This document shows, in pieces, positions 22,490-35,309 of a DNA stretch of 64,000 nucleotides (positions are counted from its first letter, which is position 1; every line of letters starts with the position of its first letter). The notes beneath the pieces are model-generated. The model searched no databases and was not told where the DNA came from. It saw only the letters and a program-made list of their open reading frames with translations. A program made the translations under genes and the position numbers. The stretch covers positions 3,588,854-3,652,853 of the forward strand of contig NC_051435.1 in NCBI RefSeq assembly GCF_001649575.2, written 5' to 3'. This stretch comes from Kryptolebias marmoratus. Its lineage: Eukaryota > Chordata > Actinopteri > Cyprinodontiformes > Rivulidae.

Positions 22490-22905
22490 TTATCAGGCGG
22501 GCAATGAGCTAGATGCAGAAGATATGGACTAGCATTACACACAGGATCGAAATAAGGGGAGCTCAAGGCTGAACCGAGACCTGAAAAAGTCAAGAAAAAA
22601 ACACGTTCTACACAAAAGAATTATAAAGCTGCTTTTTGTCACAATAGTTGTGCTTTGTTGGCTCAAAGAACCCAATAAACCAAGACTTTATTACGCAAAC
22701 AGAAGCTCATACAGTTCAAGACAACAAAACAGGACAAGGCAATGTGTCAAAGGAACAGAAGACTTGAAAATGATGAAGAAAACTCAGGAAGTTTATAAAA
22801 TCAGGGAGAAAGTGACTGTAGGTGGGCTGATTACTAATGGAAAACAGGTGGAATTTGATGAATTGGAACAGAGCATCAACTGGTTTGACTCAACTCTACT
22901 ATTTT
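22490..22905 (-). repeat. Purine-rich dispersed repeat
   Basis: Long A/G-rich stretch with many 'aacaaaacagga', 'gaagactt' and 'aggtggg' words, in the manner of the purine-biased strand of fish dispersed elements at 1650-1920 and 56000-56240. It explains the 85-codon open frame at 22650-22907, which is Lys/Gln/Arg-rich and not a gene. Borders uncertain. Confidence 0.35.
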
Positions 22906-22909
22906 AATT

Positions 22910-25555
22910 TAAAGCGTGTTTTTTTGTAACTTTGACAGCGTAAATTTCCCTCAACTCATGACTGCCTCCAGGAGTTACAAAGATGTCAACACTGTAAAAA
23001 GACCACTTGTGGTAACATTTTAAGTGCTGAATGACAAATGGGGTCAGAAAAGGGCCACATACTTGTTTTTAAATGCAATAAGGGACTAAATTCTATCGTC
23101 TACTTATGAGTTCATGAGAGAAAAACAGACAGAGGGTAGATCTGAAATACTGAGCATGAGGACCAAAAGGTCTGTGCAACTGATGACCCGAGGCAAAGGA
23201 TGCGTGCACGAAAACACACAAAATAACTCAAAGCTGACTGATATTTAAAAGCTTTTGTCGGTTCTAGTGTGGGAGGCACTGTCAAATGGGTTCAGCAGAG
23301 CCGTGCTTAAATAGATTTTAATGGAGTGTTTTGTGTTAGAAATGGGACTAAGCTGCATCTTTGTCGCCGTCTGATGTGGCGAGCCGTAGGAAAACAGACT
23401 GTTTTATATCCTCTTACACAACATTTGCATATCAAAGCTCCACATGTTTTGATATCATTACAGTGTTTGAAGTGGGCAAGTGTGGTGGGATTATTTCATA
23501 AACAAATCATTGGCACTTTAATTGGGAAAATCTGATGTCAGGTATTTCAGAGTTCCTTTGGTCTCGGGCAGCTGTTGTAAACTTGCATCACAATAGCCTT
23601 GTTCACAAACCTCAAACATACTGACTCATTAGAATTCCAGTGGCAAGAGCCAATTTAGTAAGTGATCATTGTGGGGGGAGTTTTAAACTTGTGGGAAAGA
23701 TTTCAAATACTGCTGCATCTTGCAGACATTTTGGGGCATAATAAAACCAGTTAAATGAAGGTGTTGAACCTTATTGTGATCTTTGCTGAGGTAGGAAATG
23801 TTTCACATGTCAGACAGAAGGATATTTCTGAAAATGCAAGGCCCATCTACATTAGTCTGGATATGTTTTCAGATATTTTTTTGCCGCAATTATATAAAAA
23901 AAGGATCTTAACCCTCAGTTATAGCAAAACTGCAAAAATATGTGTCAGCTCCACATATTGTTCACACGGATGACGTCAAAATTCAAGGTTCTTAACTCAG
24001 GTAAAGATTCTTCCACAACTGTAACTTATTCAGGTTTTTCTTTGATACTTTTTACAATTTAACCTGAATTAATAATAGATAGAAGACCTTTACTTACAGC
24101 TCAAATGAATGATTATACACATTGTTGGATTGTGGTTTTATAAAAGCGTATTTTTAAGATTTCTTTTCGTTTGAGGTCATCAATGCCAACATTTTTTAAT
24201 TCTCGCTGTATGCTCTTTTTAGACCATATTAAATGTTTTGTTTAGTTTTATATTTAGTTTCTACAGATTCAACATCATAGAAAGGAAAATCTGACCAGAC
24301 AGGTGACATAAAACAGTACTTTTTTTGTTTGTTTTTTCAAAAAAATTTAAAATGTTATATATGTTTTAATAAATCAGCCAAGTTTCTGTTCTATTCTCAG
24401 ACAAAATAAAAAACATGTTGCTCTTTAGATCCCTGAGACAATAACAATGTAATAAGGTCACAAGGACAAAAACCATTTGGGGAATAAAGGATTTATTGTC
24501 ACCACCTGATTGCTCACAGGTGGACTTATAAAATTTATACATGAATGGATTTTATTCTATTTGTGAGGCACATTGTGACTGTGTTTAAAAAAATACTATG
24601 TGAATAAATTATATTTAAATACATGCTTTCCCTTGGCAGCAGCCTCCCCCAGCAGAATAATACACTCCACCACAAAGCAAAAACTGCTTACAAACACTTT
24701 TAGGAACGTGATAAAGAACCCTGGGCATCGAGCCCACTTCTGATGAGCTGGAACAAGCCTGATCCTCGGAGGCCCCCCTGAAAGCCACAGGACCCAAAGG
24801 ATCTGCTGCCTTTGCAGTGCCAGAAACCACACATTTCTCGGAATCACATCCTCCGAGTTCAGGTTACAGCACCATAAGGATGATTCCTTTTAAAACAGTG
24901 TTTAGGCTGACCGGTTTATTCAGAACCGTTAGAAGCTGCAGTGATCCGGTGATTATAACTGTCAGAAACTCACTGATTCCAACTCTTTTTAAGAAGCAGG
25001 GCTAATCAAAACCCAAACATTCAGAACACTGGTTGAATGAATAAAGAAAATGGAAGAGAAAAAAAGTTCAGTCAGACTACTGAAAAGAAAAAGGTTGATG
25101 AAAATTATTAGTTTTTATGGTTCAAGATCAGCACAAGAAACACTCAGTGTTGCTACCTTTTGGCTCCAGTTATTTGGTTCAAAGCAGTTTGTGGAATAGC
25201 ATCTAATTTCTTTTTTTGCTGCTTTTCGAAGCATCACTTTAGATGTGTTTAGCAGGTGAATGAAAGCATGACTGGTGTGGAAAGGCACACTGTGTGCTGC
25301 AAGACAAAATTTCCATTTTAAAAATCCAATCTTACAAAACTAAGATAGGAAACAAAATGTGGAAAGTTTTAGTTTTGCAAAAATAAAGCTGAATAAGTTC
25401 GATTAACAGAGTTTTGCACAATCTGATGAAGTCACACAAATAGTAAAACATTCATACAAGCAGAGGCTTTGAAGCTGGGAAATCAAAGCCACCATTTAAT
25501 AAATTAAATGTGTTTAGTGTCACACGTGCACAGGGACGATGGTTTAAGTGTGCTT
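22910..25555. other. Unassigned DNA with a compact GC-richer patch
   Basis: No gene. 23110-23430 reads as balanced, non-repetitive sequence. 24620-24870 is distinctly GC-richer than its flanks and is open in several frames; see findings. 24290-24370 is very AT-rich. Confidence 0.4.
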
Positions 25556-25559
25556 GTCA

Positions 25560-25800
25560 CAAAATGAAAAGGACTTATCACCCTGTGGTTAGCACATATG
25601 CACAGCCTTTAGATTTCCAATTGCTGGTTGATGATAAGAGTGCAGGCCAAACAGAGGGCTGATAGGCAGAGGGGCCCTGACAGCACACATGAAGGGAGGA
25701 TGCTGATGAGAAATGAGCGTTTGGGGATATCTGTAAATAAACCTTGAGGCAAGATTTTTCCGTTGGCCCAGTTGGTAATTTAGCCCAGATAGAATTCCAT
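25560..25800. promoter_or_regulatory. Candidate conserved noncoding element
   Basis: Balanced composition with 'gattgatgataaga'-style and 'gctgataggcaga' words, bounded by AT-rich DNA, no repeat match within the window. The minus-strand 97-codon frame here has no domain. Call is an impression from composition. Confidence 0.22.
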
Positions 25801-26910
25801 GAACATGACAGATGGAGAGATTTTTATTTTTATTTATTTTTTTATTATCCAGAAGTGATGCCTTCACATGTATTGAAACCACTAAACTATATATGTGGTT
25901 TCTCTAGTTATAATCCTTTTTTTTAATGCTGAAATAAAATAAACCATAAACACAGTAAAATATCCTGTTCCAGAAAGAGCTGTGGTGATTACGCTCAGCA
26001 GCTTGAACTATCTGCAGTTGTGTCATTGATCCCACTGTAAAGTTCACTCCATAAAGTGACAGTCAAAACACATTTGTCTCAGGGGGAACTGTGTTAATAA
26101 GTATTTGTGTGTCCTTTCTCTTATAGTCTGTTGGTTACTCACATGTTGCTTTACTCAGTGTTTGAATTTAAACACCTAATTGGGTTTATGCATTAAAAAA
26201 TTAGCGGCAAGCTTTAAAACCAACTGGGATAGTCAAGAAAACATCACAGTTTGGTTAAAAATCGTGTCACAAACAGTCTCTACAGCCTAAAAGGGCATTT
26301 CCACTGTACAACCTAGAACCTTTCTCATCTGGACCTGCAGACTGTTGTGGATGGACTTTTCTGAACTGGTTTGTTGGCGCACCAGGCAGCCCTTCATGGG
26401 ATGCTACATCCTTTGCATATTTCTCCTTCACAAGCTGAATGATTTTAATTAGTAAATTTGACACTCTGTGTAAGTCTTTTGCATTGATAAATAGCTTCTT
26501 GATGGCTTTAATTTGTTAATAGTTTCCAGCTGTGACTTGAATATCTCTTAGTAAACAGTTTTAAATAAAGTTTGTGTCAGAGTCCATATATTTCTACACC
26601 CTAACAGTCCTTTTTCTAGACTGTGCACTGTGACAGGAACTGCAAATGAATTTATTCAGAGACTCAATTCATCGAGTAGAATGTAGAACAAGAAACTTGT
26701 AATAATCATGTATGCATAACCACAGCCAAGTGCAATCAGTAGTAAAATCCAACCAATCTATAAGGGCATGAAAGAGTAGTCTACATAAGAAGATGTCTCT
26801 AATTAACCATATCCGGTGTGTTACAATGCTACGAATGTAGCACAAGAAGGGGGTGGGGGGACTTCAATGACAGCAGGGTGAAAGTGCTAATTGGTGATTT
26901 AAAGTAGAGT
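25800..26910. other. Unassigned DNA
   Basis: No gene or recognised repeat. Confidence 0.4.
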
Positions 26911-26914
26911 GGGT

Positions 26915-26951
26915 TTGTGTGTGTGTGTGTGTGTGCGTGTGTGTGTGTGTT
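26915..26951. repeat. (GT)n microsatellite
   Basis: About 18 GT units with a single interruption (GC in place of GT near 26936). Confidence 0.95.
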
Positions 26952-29795
26952 TCCAAATATGAGAAACTAAATGTCTTGGATATTGGTGAAGTCATTCCTG
27001 ATTTATTTCTACCAAGAAGAAATGATCAAAATAGAAGTTAAACTTGTTTAAAAACTCCTAAGGAAATGCTGGTAGTGCTTTGAGAAGAGGAAAAATTGCG
27101 TATATATGTTACTACTACTGCTACTGTTTATTGTTTGTTGATTATTATTTGTAGTATACTTGCTAAATGTTGTGAAACAATTAGATTACAGGCAGATTAT
27201 TTGGCCAAAAATATGTTTTTTCATCGTCTTTACTTGTTTTTTTTTAACTCAGTGTTAAAGGACACATTGAAAATGAAGCAATGACAGTTTTTGTTAGGTT
27301 TTAAAGGATTCGACCAGCCTTTATGTTCACCTCAGATAATCACAGTACGAAGGTGCCTGGGTAATACATGTATACTGAGCAAAATGACAATTTAATAAGG
27401 AACATATTTGTTAGAAGATGAGAGTTGAACCCTTATACAAAGCTAATAAATATAACACATATCAATGAAACTAAACTCTACAACCATAACCATTGTTTTA
27501 AACTAAGAAGCTTAAAAAAGTATTATTTTATCACCAGTTTTTGCTTTGGAGGAGATTTTACTGAATTTCACTGTAAAGCTCAAACAGCTCTTGACTGACC
27601 CTCACCGCTGTACTGTGGAGAACAGTAGTGAACAGCAGGCTTGGGAGCCTGGGATTTTGCAGAGCCCTGAACCCTGCGGCAACCCAGCAGCAGCTGGGTC
27701 CAGTACCTCGGAGGGTCTCCTCTCAATTAACACCCAGCTGTTTTCCACAGCAGTGCAAGGATCAAGGCCTCCTTGGCCTCCCTTTTCTACTATATTCTGC
27801 ACAGCCACACCACAGAGTAAGGCCTCACACAGTGAATCTCTGACTCTTTTCACACAACACCTTTAAACAGTTGATGAACCCTTTGTTGTGCATCAATATC
27901 ATCCTTGAAAAAAAGACCTGGGGGGTCAAAGTGGACTGACTGCAAATATTCGGCAACAGAGGGAGTCACTAAGCTGAATTAGCATGAATGTGTTCACTGA
28001 GCTGCTTCTGTTTTGGTCTGAATTAACAAGTGGCAGCTTAACAAAGACGTCTTTTTGTGCCAGTAAAGCACAAGCAATGTATAGAAAAGGCTTTGTACGA
28101 AATGGTTATATGAATCTGAGCATTGATCAGCAGTGAACAACACATGATCCAGAGTGCATCGTCTAATGTGGTGATAGTTTTTACTTTTCTCCTGGCCTGA
28201 GTCAGAGCGAATAATTCAAGGAGCTTAGACAGATTGGACTGGTTGGATCGTGGCCACGTTATGCCTCGGAGGTGAGGAGCTACATGCCTGCTGTAAGTGC
28301 AAAGAAGGGTCTGACCCGACTGATGTAACTCAAATACGTACATACTTGCCTAAGTCGGGAGTTTTAATGTCACAGAAGAAGATGGATGGTAGAATTAGAC
28401 TCAAATAAAATAGGAACTGGTAGATCTGCATGAGTTATTACAGCATCACTGTCAGCATTAATCAAAAGCTAAAATAAAACTTGTCAGACTGCATTTTTAC
28501 AACTAGCTCATGTTTACATTTTGTAATTTAGTTACTATGTGTAGTGACTTAAATTAAAATACAAAAAAAACATATTGGGATGTGAGGGGTTTATCATCTT
28601 TTCCAACGTTTGGACAATTTTAACAATTAGCATGGCTCGAGATCAAACTGCTAAACTTTTTTTATGAAAAGTCAACCACTTTAACAATTTTGCAAAAAAA
28701 ATAACACCATAAACAGAACTAGAATCGGTGCAGGAAGACCCCACTGGATTTTGAATGCAATACCTTAACCTCTTGGTCAAAAATACTCCTAAGGTGGGGG
28801 AAAAGGGGGAACAAAGAGGTGTTGGCATGTGGGGAGGAAGTAATTGCAGACATATTCCTACAACAATAAAAAAACAAGACAATTTTGTGAGCTTTCAAAT
28901 GTTTTTTGATCAAAAGACAACAACAACAACAAACTGACATGAAACTTTTGTTTAGTTGTCCTCATTAAGCCTGGAAAACAACTAACTTCTATAAAACCCC
29001 AGATAATGTTAATGTCAACACAAACTAGTAAACCAAAACAGCCTTTAAAGTTTATTAATGTTCATTAAATATATATTGTGCAAATAGCAAGTTTCCCCAA
29101 ACTCTAAGGAAAAGTTTTAACAGTCTTTGTTGATATTGTTCCCACCTTGATCCTGTGATTTTCTTGTATATAAGTTATGTAAACTATTAGAAAATGCACC
29201 TTGTTATGAATTCTAATACCTGGTTAAGAGCTTCTTGACTTTTGTCAGAAAATGTTCTTCTTTTTGTATTTTGATGCATCATTAGTATGAACATTATCTC
29301 CACCTACTGGTGTGGTATTTTTTAGTTTTTGTTGGAATGTCAGCTTCTTGTCTGGATATTTGTTGTTGTTTTTTTTTTAAAGTGTGAAAAAATTATTTGT
29401 TTAAAAGTACCTGTTGAAGAACTGCTGGGGATTGTAATTTGTGTCTATGCCTCAAAATGCCTCGCACAAGAGAGAGGAGTAGAGTCAAGTGTCTCACTCC
29501 CCCCCAATCCCACAAATCATCCCTAAAGATAGTCTTTATGTGAGTGCAATGTTTCTGTAATCCTGTTGTATTTGGACCAATATACAGCCTCAGAGGACTT
29601 CAGCAAATTGTGTAAAGTTGTGAAAAATGGGCCTAATATATTTTAAGAATAGGATTATTTGAAATCAAATTTAAAAAAGAAAGTTTATTATTTTTTTTCT
29701 TTCTGTTTGTCCTTGCCTTTCCCTCTGTTTGTCTCGTCTTGACAAGGATCAATAGATACTGCAGCAACATTCAGCATACAATGCCTTGATGGTAA
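26952..29795. other. Unassigned DNA with one GC-richer patch
   Basis: No gene seen. 27600-27860 is GC-richer and open on both strands (106 codons plus, 83 minus) without a recognisable domain. A short (CAA)n run lies at 28917-28932. Confidence 0.4.
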
Positions 29796-29799
29796 TTTT

Positions 29800-30265
29800 T
29801 AGCACAACCTGGAGATAAATGGGTGATCGTTTTATCACTGATGTCATCTGCAAACAGAAAATCAACCTTCACTGAGATGCGCTGGGGGAGGTTTGATTGG
29901 CAGGTGCGCCCAGCAGGGGTTTGTCCTGAGGGCTGGATCTTTAATGTTTTCTCAGTCTAGATTGTTCATTTTTTCAGCTGCAGTGAGGAGGGAATTGCAC
30001 ATAAAAAGGCGAAGCTTTGGAGGGAGGAAATCTGCTCTGCATTCCTAAATCACATTTAAAACAATTCTTGACAATATTTGTCAAAATAGACGCTCACATG
30101 TTTGCCTGACAATTTTCTTCCCATTTATCCTGGCAAAAATGTTTGTTTGAAAGTCATTTCCCATCAGCTGTCCGAGTGGAGGTTTAGTGAGCCGAGCCTC
30201 TGTTCACTGTGATTATCCAATTACTTAAATGGATCCTGCCAGTTCACCACTTACCCATGTGTCTC
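29800..30265. promoter_or_regulatory. Candidate conserved noncoding element / enhancer
   Basis: About 460 bp of balanced, non-repetitive sequence. It holds the near-palindrome TTGACAATATTTGTCAA (30068-30084: 7-bp perfect arms, 3-bp spacer), 'acaatt' SOX-like words next to it, 'ccaattactt' homeodomain-like words near 30220, and 'aggtgcgcc'. No open frame spans it. Confidence 0.3.
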
Positions 30266-30269
30266 ATTC

Positions 30270-31335
30270 CCAAAATGTAATACATGTTGGTACTTAAAAT
30301 GAAATATCAGGCAAGAAGACTGTCATTTTATTTTTGCACTTTTCAAATAATTACGCTCCGTCTACAAGCCGTAGATGATTTCTCACAGCTTGTGTCCTTT
30401 CAGGGTCCAGGAGGAGAAAGAGTCGGTGGGATGCGGGGTCACAAAAGGCAAGATGAGAACACTCTTCCAATTTTCTGCTGTTGCCTTTCCATGGTCTATT
30501 GGAGAGTGTGGCTGTCACAACAAAGTGCTGCCACAACCTCCATCCATCATTTTCTCCTCATCTGTGATCATCCATTTTCTCAGCTTTTGTCTGATGTCCT
30601 ATGTTTGGAACCCTTGTTATCTTCGACCAGCTTTTGCTTTCCCTGTTTAAATGTTGCTGCATGAAACTTTTCAAAAACTCCTGCAGGGTGAATCATGGCA
30701 AATAATTATGGTTTTTATTTATCAATATTTTAATGCAAAGGATGATGAATTAAAGTAAACTCAGGATTCAATGCAGGCTGTTGATTTACTTATCAAAAAT
30801 TTATCATGTATTAATATTTTACAAACATTTACTTACTGAAATATTATTATTAACAAAATAATATTTGTTTAGCACATTCGTTTACCAAAGTTACAAAGTG
30901 ATTTTACAAGAAAGAACTGAACTATTTTAGTTTAAATTGGATTATATTTGGTTATATTTGATTATATTTTGGTTTGTTTTGGATTGCACTTGACTGTACT
31001 GAATTAGGATTCACTTGATTAAAATGGACTAAATCTATTCTGGGATAAATCTGATAAAATTGAACGTATTTAATCAGACAGTACTTTAAATATTCTATTT
31101 TGTGAATTAACTCAAACATGACATTTTTGTTGTAATTTGGAGCTGCAGAATAAAAAGACTGTACGCTGTATTTGAAGCTTGAAATGTCAGTATTTTAACT
31201 GCCGTTTATGCACCATTCAGTAAACTGACCACACATTAGTTTCTTTTTGTTAACTCAAACAATCCTACATTTTTTACCTGTGCTGCTGAAGTCAACAATG
31301 GTTTTTAGAGCTGAGATGCACAATGTTTGAGTCTA
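30270..31335. other. AT-rich DNA with decayed TTGGATT repeats
   Basis: 30935-31060 is built of loosely repeated 'ttggattatattt' and 'gattgcacttgac' words, similar to the TTGAA-type tails of fish LINE/SINE elements. The 126-codon frame at 30284-30664 has no domain. No gene recognised. Confidence 0.35.
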
Positions 31336-31339
31336 CCAC

Positions 31340-32270
31340 CCACACTCATCATGATCTTCAGGGATTGTTAGGTTTTGGTTGGATGTTTTTGTCCTGATTT
31401 AGTAAGTGTCACATTTTGAGGATCCCAGGCCATCTGAAAGCGAGTCCCTCCTCCTTACATCTTTTGTAGGGGGCAAGCTTGCCCTCTGCTTCTCTGGATT
31501 CAGCCAGCACACCTGTCTTTCTGTCATTCCTCATGACCTTGCTTCTTCTCACCTCTGGATTGTTGTAGCCACTACGGTGGCTCCAGTATCCTCATGCATT
31601 TTTGTCCCCCAAGTAATTTTTGTATTTTGAAGACCTGCTTGTATTCGTCTCCCTTGGAGGGTTTTTTTTGTGCGTAGGACTGCTGGACTGATTTTCTGAA
31701 CATAAGTGCACCTGGCTCTTTGTGATGAAAATTCTCCTGGTCTTCCTACGTTCCTCAAGCTTTTGAGACGTAATTCAACTACTTGCCTAATTATCTGTCT
31801 GCTGTCCACTGCAGCCTCCTCCTTTGCACTCTTGAACCCTCACATCAAATCCTCAGATCCTAAGACTAACAGCAGACCCAGTAAGCAGTTTATCAGAGTA
31901 ATGCATCTTCTGGATTTGTGCCTACCTGGAGATGTTAACTATCTTCTTCCTTTGCAGACCGACAGCCCGTTGAACCTGGCTCTCAGATCTTTTCTTTATA
32001 ATAAACCTTTTAAACTTGTTTGTGTGTCAGCCTTCTAAACACAACACATACCTGCATTCATTGAACTTTTACCTCCCTCAGCATATAAACTCCTGGCTTT
32101 CCTTTTCTTCTTTGCTACGTCTTTGTGTGCGTGTATCCCCATGGTATGTCAAGTCTGTTGTTTGTTCTTAAATTTTCAGCTGTGGTGGTGCTTATGGTAA
32201 ATTTTGTTAACATAAAGTTACTTGTAGATTCAGGTTCCTGCCTCCAGTGCTGTGTTCAACCACTGTTTTA
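31340..32270 (+). repeat. Long T/C-biased dispersed repeat (LTR-like?)
   Basis: About 0.9 kb with ordered words that I recognise as a dispersed teleost repeat: 'aggatcccaggccatctgaa', 'ttcagccagcacacctgtct', 'ctctggattgttgtagccac', 'cccttggaggg', 'gaccgacagcccgttgaacc' and a polyadenylation-like 'ataataaacctttt' (about 31998-32011). The AATAAA-like signal near the 3' end would fit a solo LTR, but no TG...CA boundaries or target duplication could be fixed. The open frames here (31406-31630, 31706-32038, and 31549-31809 minus) are repeat-derived. Confidence 0.5.
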
Positions 32271-32274
32271 TGAC

Positions 32275-33035
32275 AATATTCTGTATTCTGACAAGAGATG
32301 AAATTTTAATTAAAACTAGTGAAGCAAAAATGAAGTTTAATGTGAGGTATTCGTTTAAAAACTTTGATATACAAAATATTTTACCTGTATTTAATCCAAA
32401 GTAGACCTAATACAGAGCCACATATTTTATATTATTATACTGTAAAAATGTCAAACAATAATACACAACGTGTGTGAAGGATTAAACGTGACAATTTATT
32501 GTTTCACAAGTTACACAAATTGTAAAAGCTCTGATTTTAAAATTCAGGTATTTAAAGTAGACATTTTCAGTGAACCAGTATGTGAGGACTGTGTGCGAGA
32601 AATTCAAAAAAGTCTTTCATTAACGCCAATCATTTCAGCCATTCAGTGTTGTGCATTTTCCATAGTTTTTCCAGAGAGAGCATCATTTTTTTGTAAAAAG
32701 GCTTTGTTTATTTTCTCTTTGGAGTAAATCTATCTATATGTCTGATGTAAGGTTTATTCCAAGTGCCAGGACAGATTTCTGCACAGTTTAAGATGTGAAG
32801 GAGATATAAAAACTGATATTCTGGAACTACTCAAAAGATTTTATTTATTTTTTTCAAATATTCTACATAAAGTTTCTGTTTGGTCAACAAAAACAAAAAC
32901 AAAATCCAGCTCCCACGTTCAGAATCCAGCCCTCTCTGCAAAAGGTGAGATTTTTAAATGGCTAGAATAAATTTCAAAGTAATCTAGGCAGTAACAAAGA
33001 ACACTGCTTTATTGTAATGTGTATGTATTCTTTTA
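32275..33035. other. Unassigned DNA
   Basis: No gene. AT-rich; A-rich run near 32885-32905. Confidence 0.4.
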
Positions 33036-33039
33036 TCTG

Positions 33040-33600
33040 GTGAGATTAAGCTCAACAGGCTGCTGACTCAGTCTTAGAGGCAGCCTCAAACGGGCTTTTA
33101 TTTATGCTGTTTGTGCATCTTTCGCTTTTTATAGTGTGCCCAGAAACTACCCCTCTGAAAAGCTTAAATATTCTATTTAATACAATCATTACATACTTTC
33201 AAGTTCAAACAAGCTGATACAGAATTCATATTTAAATGGGAAGTTGCCAAGTAGTGTGGCTTCAAAGCTAATTAGGTAACTAAATATAACCAGACAACAG
33301 GGTTTAAGGCAGTACACCTCGACTTCCCAAGCTTTAAAAAGCAATGTTACTGTAGTGGATTTATTAATAAGAAAAGCAATCTTATTAACTCGTAAAAATG
33401 TACAGTGTTTGATGATAAATTAGAGAGAAATCTGGCATACAGTACAGTAAGGTGTTGCCAGAGCAGCTTGAGCATGCCTTTCTGCAAGCCGATTCTGCAA
33501 GTTTTCAGGACTCTGCAGGAGAAATGGAGGACTGTTTATCTAAATGATGGCAGAGAGCTCTGATTGACATGTGGACATGAACTTTCTCACGAATGTTTAA
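33040..33600. promoter_or_regulatory. Candidate conserved noncoding element
   Basis: Balanced, non-repetitive sequence rich in TAAT/ATTA words ('gctaattaggtaac' near 33268) with 'tgatttacat'-like and 'attgacatgtgg' words. No spanning frame. Inferred from composition only. Confidence 0.22.
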
Positions 33601-33604
33601 TTCA

Positions 33605-34095
33605 GTTGAGCTCACTGGCAGCACAACAGGAAGGACAAAGTCATTTTTTGTCAGACTTAAAGGCAATATACCCTAAAGCTAAATATCATTGATGGCTGCC
33701 AGTTGCTGGCTCCAAACTATCTCTGGCTCCAATAGACTCCTGTTTGAAAAAACAGCAACTTTCTTCAAGAAATAATGAAGGAAAAACTTTTCCAGATGAG
33801 TCATTTTGTCTTCAACATGCAACTATTCCTGATTAGTACGGTAATGATCTTTCTGCAGCTGATTTTATCATCTGATAGATGCTATAGGAATATACACCCA
33901 TCCAAACAGCTTTTCACAGCTTTTCAGGCAATCTCATGATTAAAAAAAAAACACCACTAATCACAAAGCTTTGTTTTTGTTTTGTTTTTTTAATGTTTGA
34001 TGAATTATTTAACAAAACCACCTCCATTACCAAATCTAGATCTGCTGGTGTTGAAAAAAAGTGGTGAAAACTGAAAATAAATCCCATTAGTGCTT
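33605..34095. other. Unassigned DNA
   Basis: No gene or recognised repeat. Confidence 0.4.
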
Positions 34096-34098
34096 ATT

Positions 34099-34265
34099 TA
34101 AAAGGTGATATTTCACTGAGCTGTGACTGTTGGGAGACTAGTTAGTGAAAAAAATAACCAAAAAGGGCAGCAAAATTGTGAGAAAATAAGTTTTGAGGAA
34201 TATTTTTTCACCAACTCGTCTCTCAACAGTCGCAGCTCAGGAAGATACCACGATACCACCTTTAA
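34099..34265. mobile_element. Fold-back / MITE-like element
   Basis: The left arm (34099-34154) and right arm (34203-34265) are imperfect inverted repeats of about 55 bp around a 48-bp A-rich centre. Core of the left arm: GAGCTGTGACTGTTGGGAG; reverse complement of the right arm: GAGCTGCGACTGTTGAGAG. Both then read GAC-AGTT-GTGAAAAA. The right arm carries a tandem 'gataccac' duplication near its outer end. No coding content. A one-arm relative is at 12748-12800. The open frames on both strands are by-products of the inverted repeat. Superfamily is unknown because outer ends and target duplication cannot be fixed by eye. Confidence 0.7.
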
Positions 34266-34269
34266 GAGA

Positions 34270-35305
34270 GGCCCCAGCAACTTTAATCTTACTGATTCAG
34301 ACAAGCTCTAAAAAGTCAAATGCTTTACTGAACATGGTAGAAACAAAAAATAAAATAAAAGAAATTGTGTGATGTATTCTCTCCCTGTAATTAAAGCTGT
34401 TAACTTCAATAAGGCACAAACAAGGCTATTTATTTGTTGATTTGGAAACTAATTTGGGCAAAAAAAGTCATTGGTTTCATTCATGTCTTAAGGAAACAGG
34501 AACCATCTGTTTCAAAGGCCCAAGTGAATATATGAAAGTCCATCGACCAATGTCAGGATTTTATATATTACCATAATATGTCCTTAGAGTAAGGCAACAT
34601 CTTTGCTGAGCCCCACGTGTTTACTTAAAAAGTCACAAAATTTATGTCATTGAATTCAAAGTTAATAATTCATTTGGTTTTATTTAGAATGAGGGGGAAC
34701 ATGGTGAACCAGTTTTCAGTTCTTAATTTAACTTTCTGAAACTTTAACTCATGAGCTCACTTCGTAGGACTTATTGTATTTGGACATCTTAGAGATTAGA
34801 GTTCTGCTGTTTCTACTAAATGCTGACAGAGCTCTCTTTGTCCAAAAAGATGTTGTAAAGATAAACAGCTGGTATAAGACATTTAAAGCGATTTTACCAG
34901 TTAGATATCAAAATCACAATCAACTTGCAGGAAAAAATGTGAAAAAATAATTTTATTTTTTTACAAAAATTGCATTAAATGCGTTTGATGATACTGACAC
35001 TAATGTTGGACAGTATTCACTTTTGATAGCTTGAAAATTCTCCAAATCATACCTCGTATTCACTGTCATCCTCTTTTAGGTCATTTTAAGGGCTTGTAAT
35101 TGTTTTGTTTTGTATAAACATGCAGACACAATAAAGACATTCCTGTTGTAGTGATGATTCAAGCCAAAGGTTGGTTTGTTGTGCACAAAAAGAAAAAAAG
35201 TAGTGATTTTACAATCATCATCTCTGTGGACCACAGGCTCTACAATAAGCATCAGATCTTGCTCTGTTTGTTCCTCCATTGCATGAACCGGTGTTTTTAT
35301 ATGTA
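34270..35305. other. Unassigned AT-rich DNA
   Basis: No gene or recognised repeat. Confidence 0.4.
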
Positions 35306-35309
35306 GGAA

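Noticed and set aside
26915..26951. GT repeat as a functional Z-DNA element
   Set aside because: It is an ordinary dinucleotide microsatellite; nothing else marks function.
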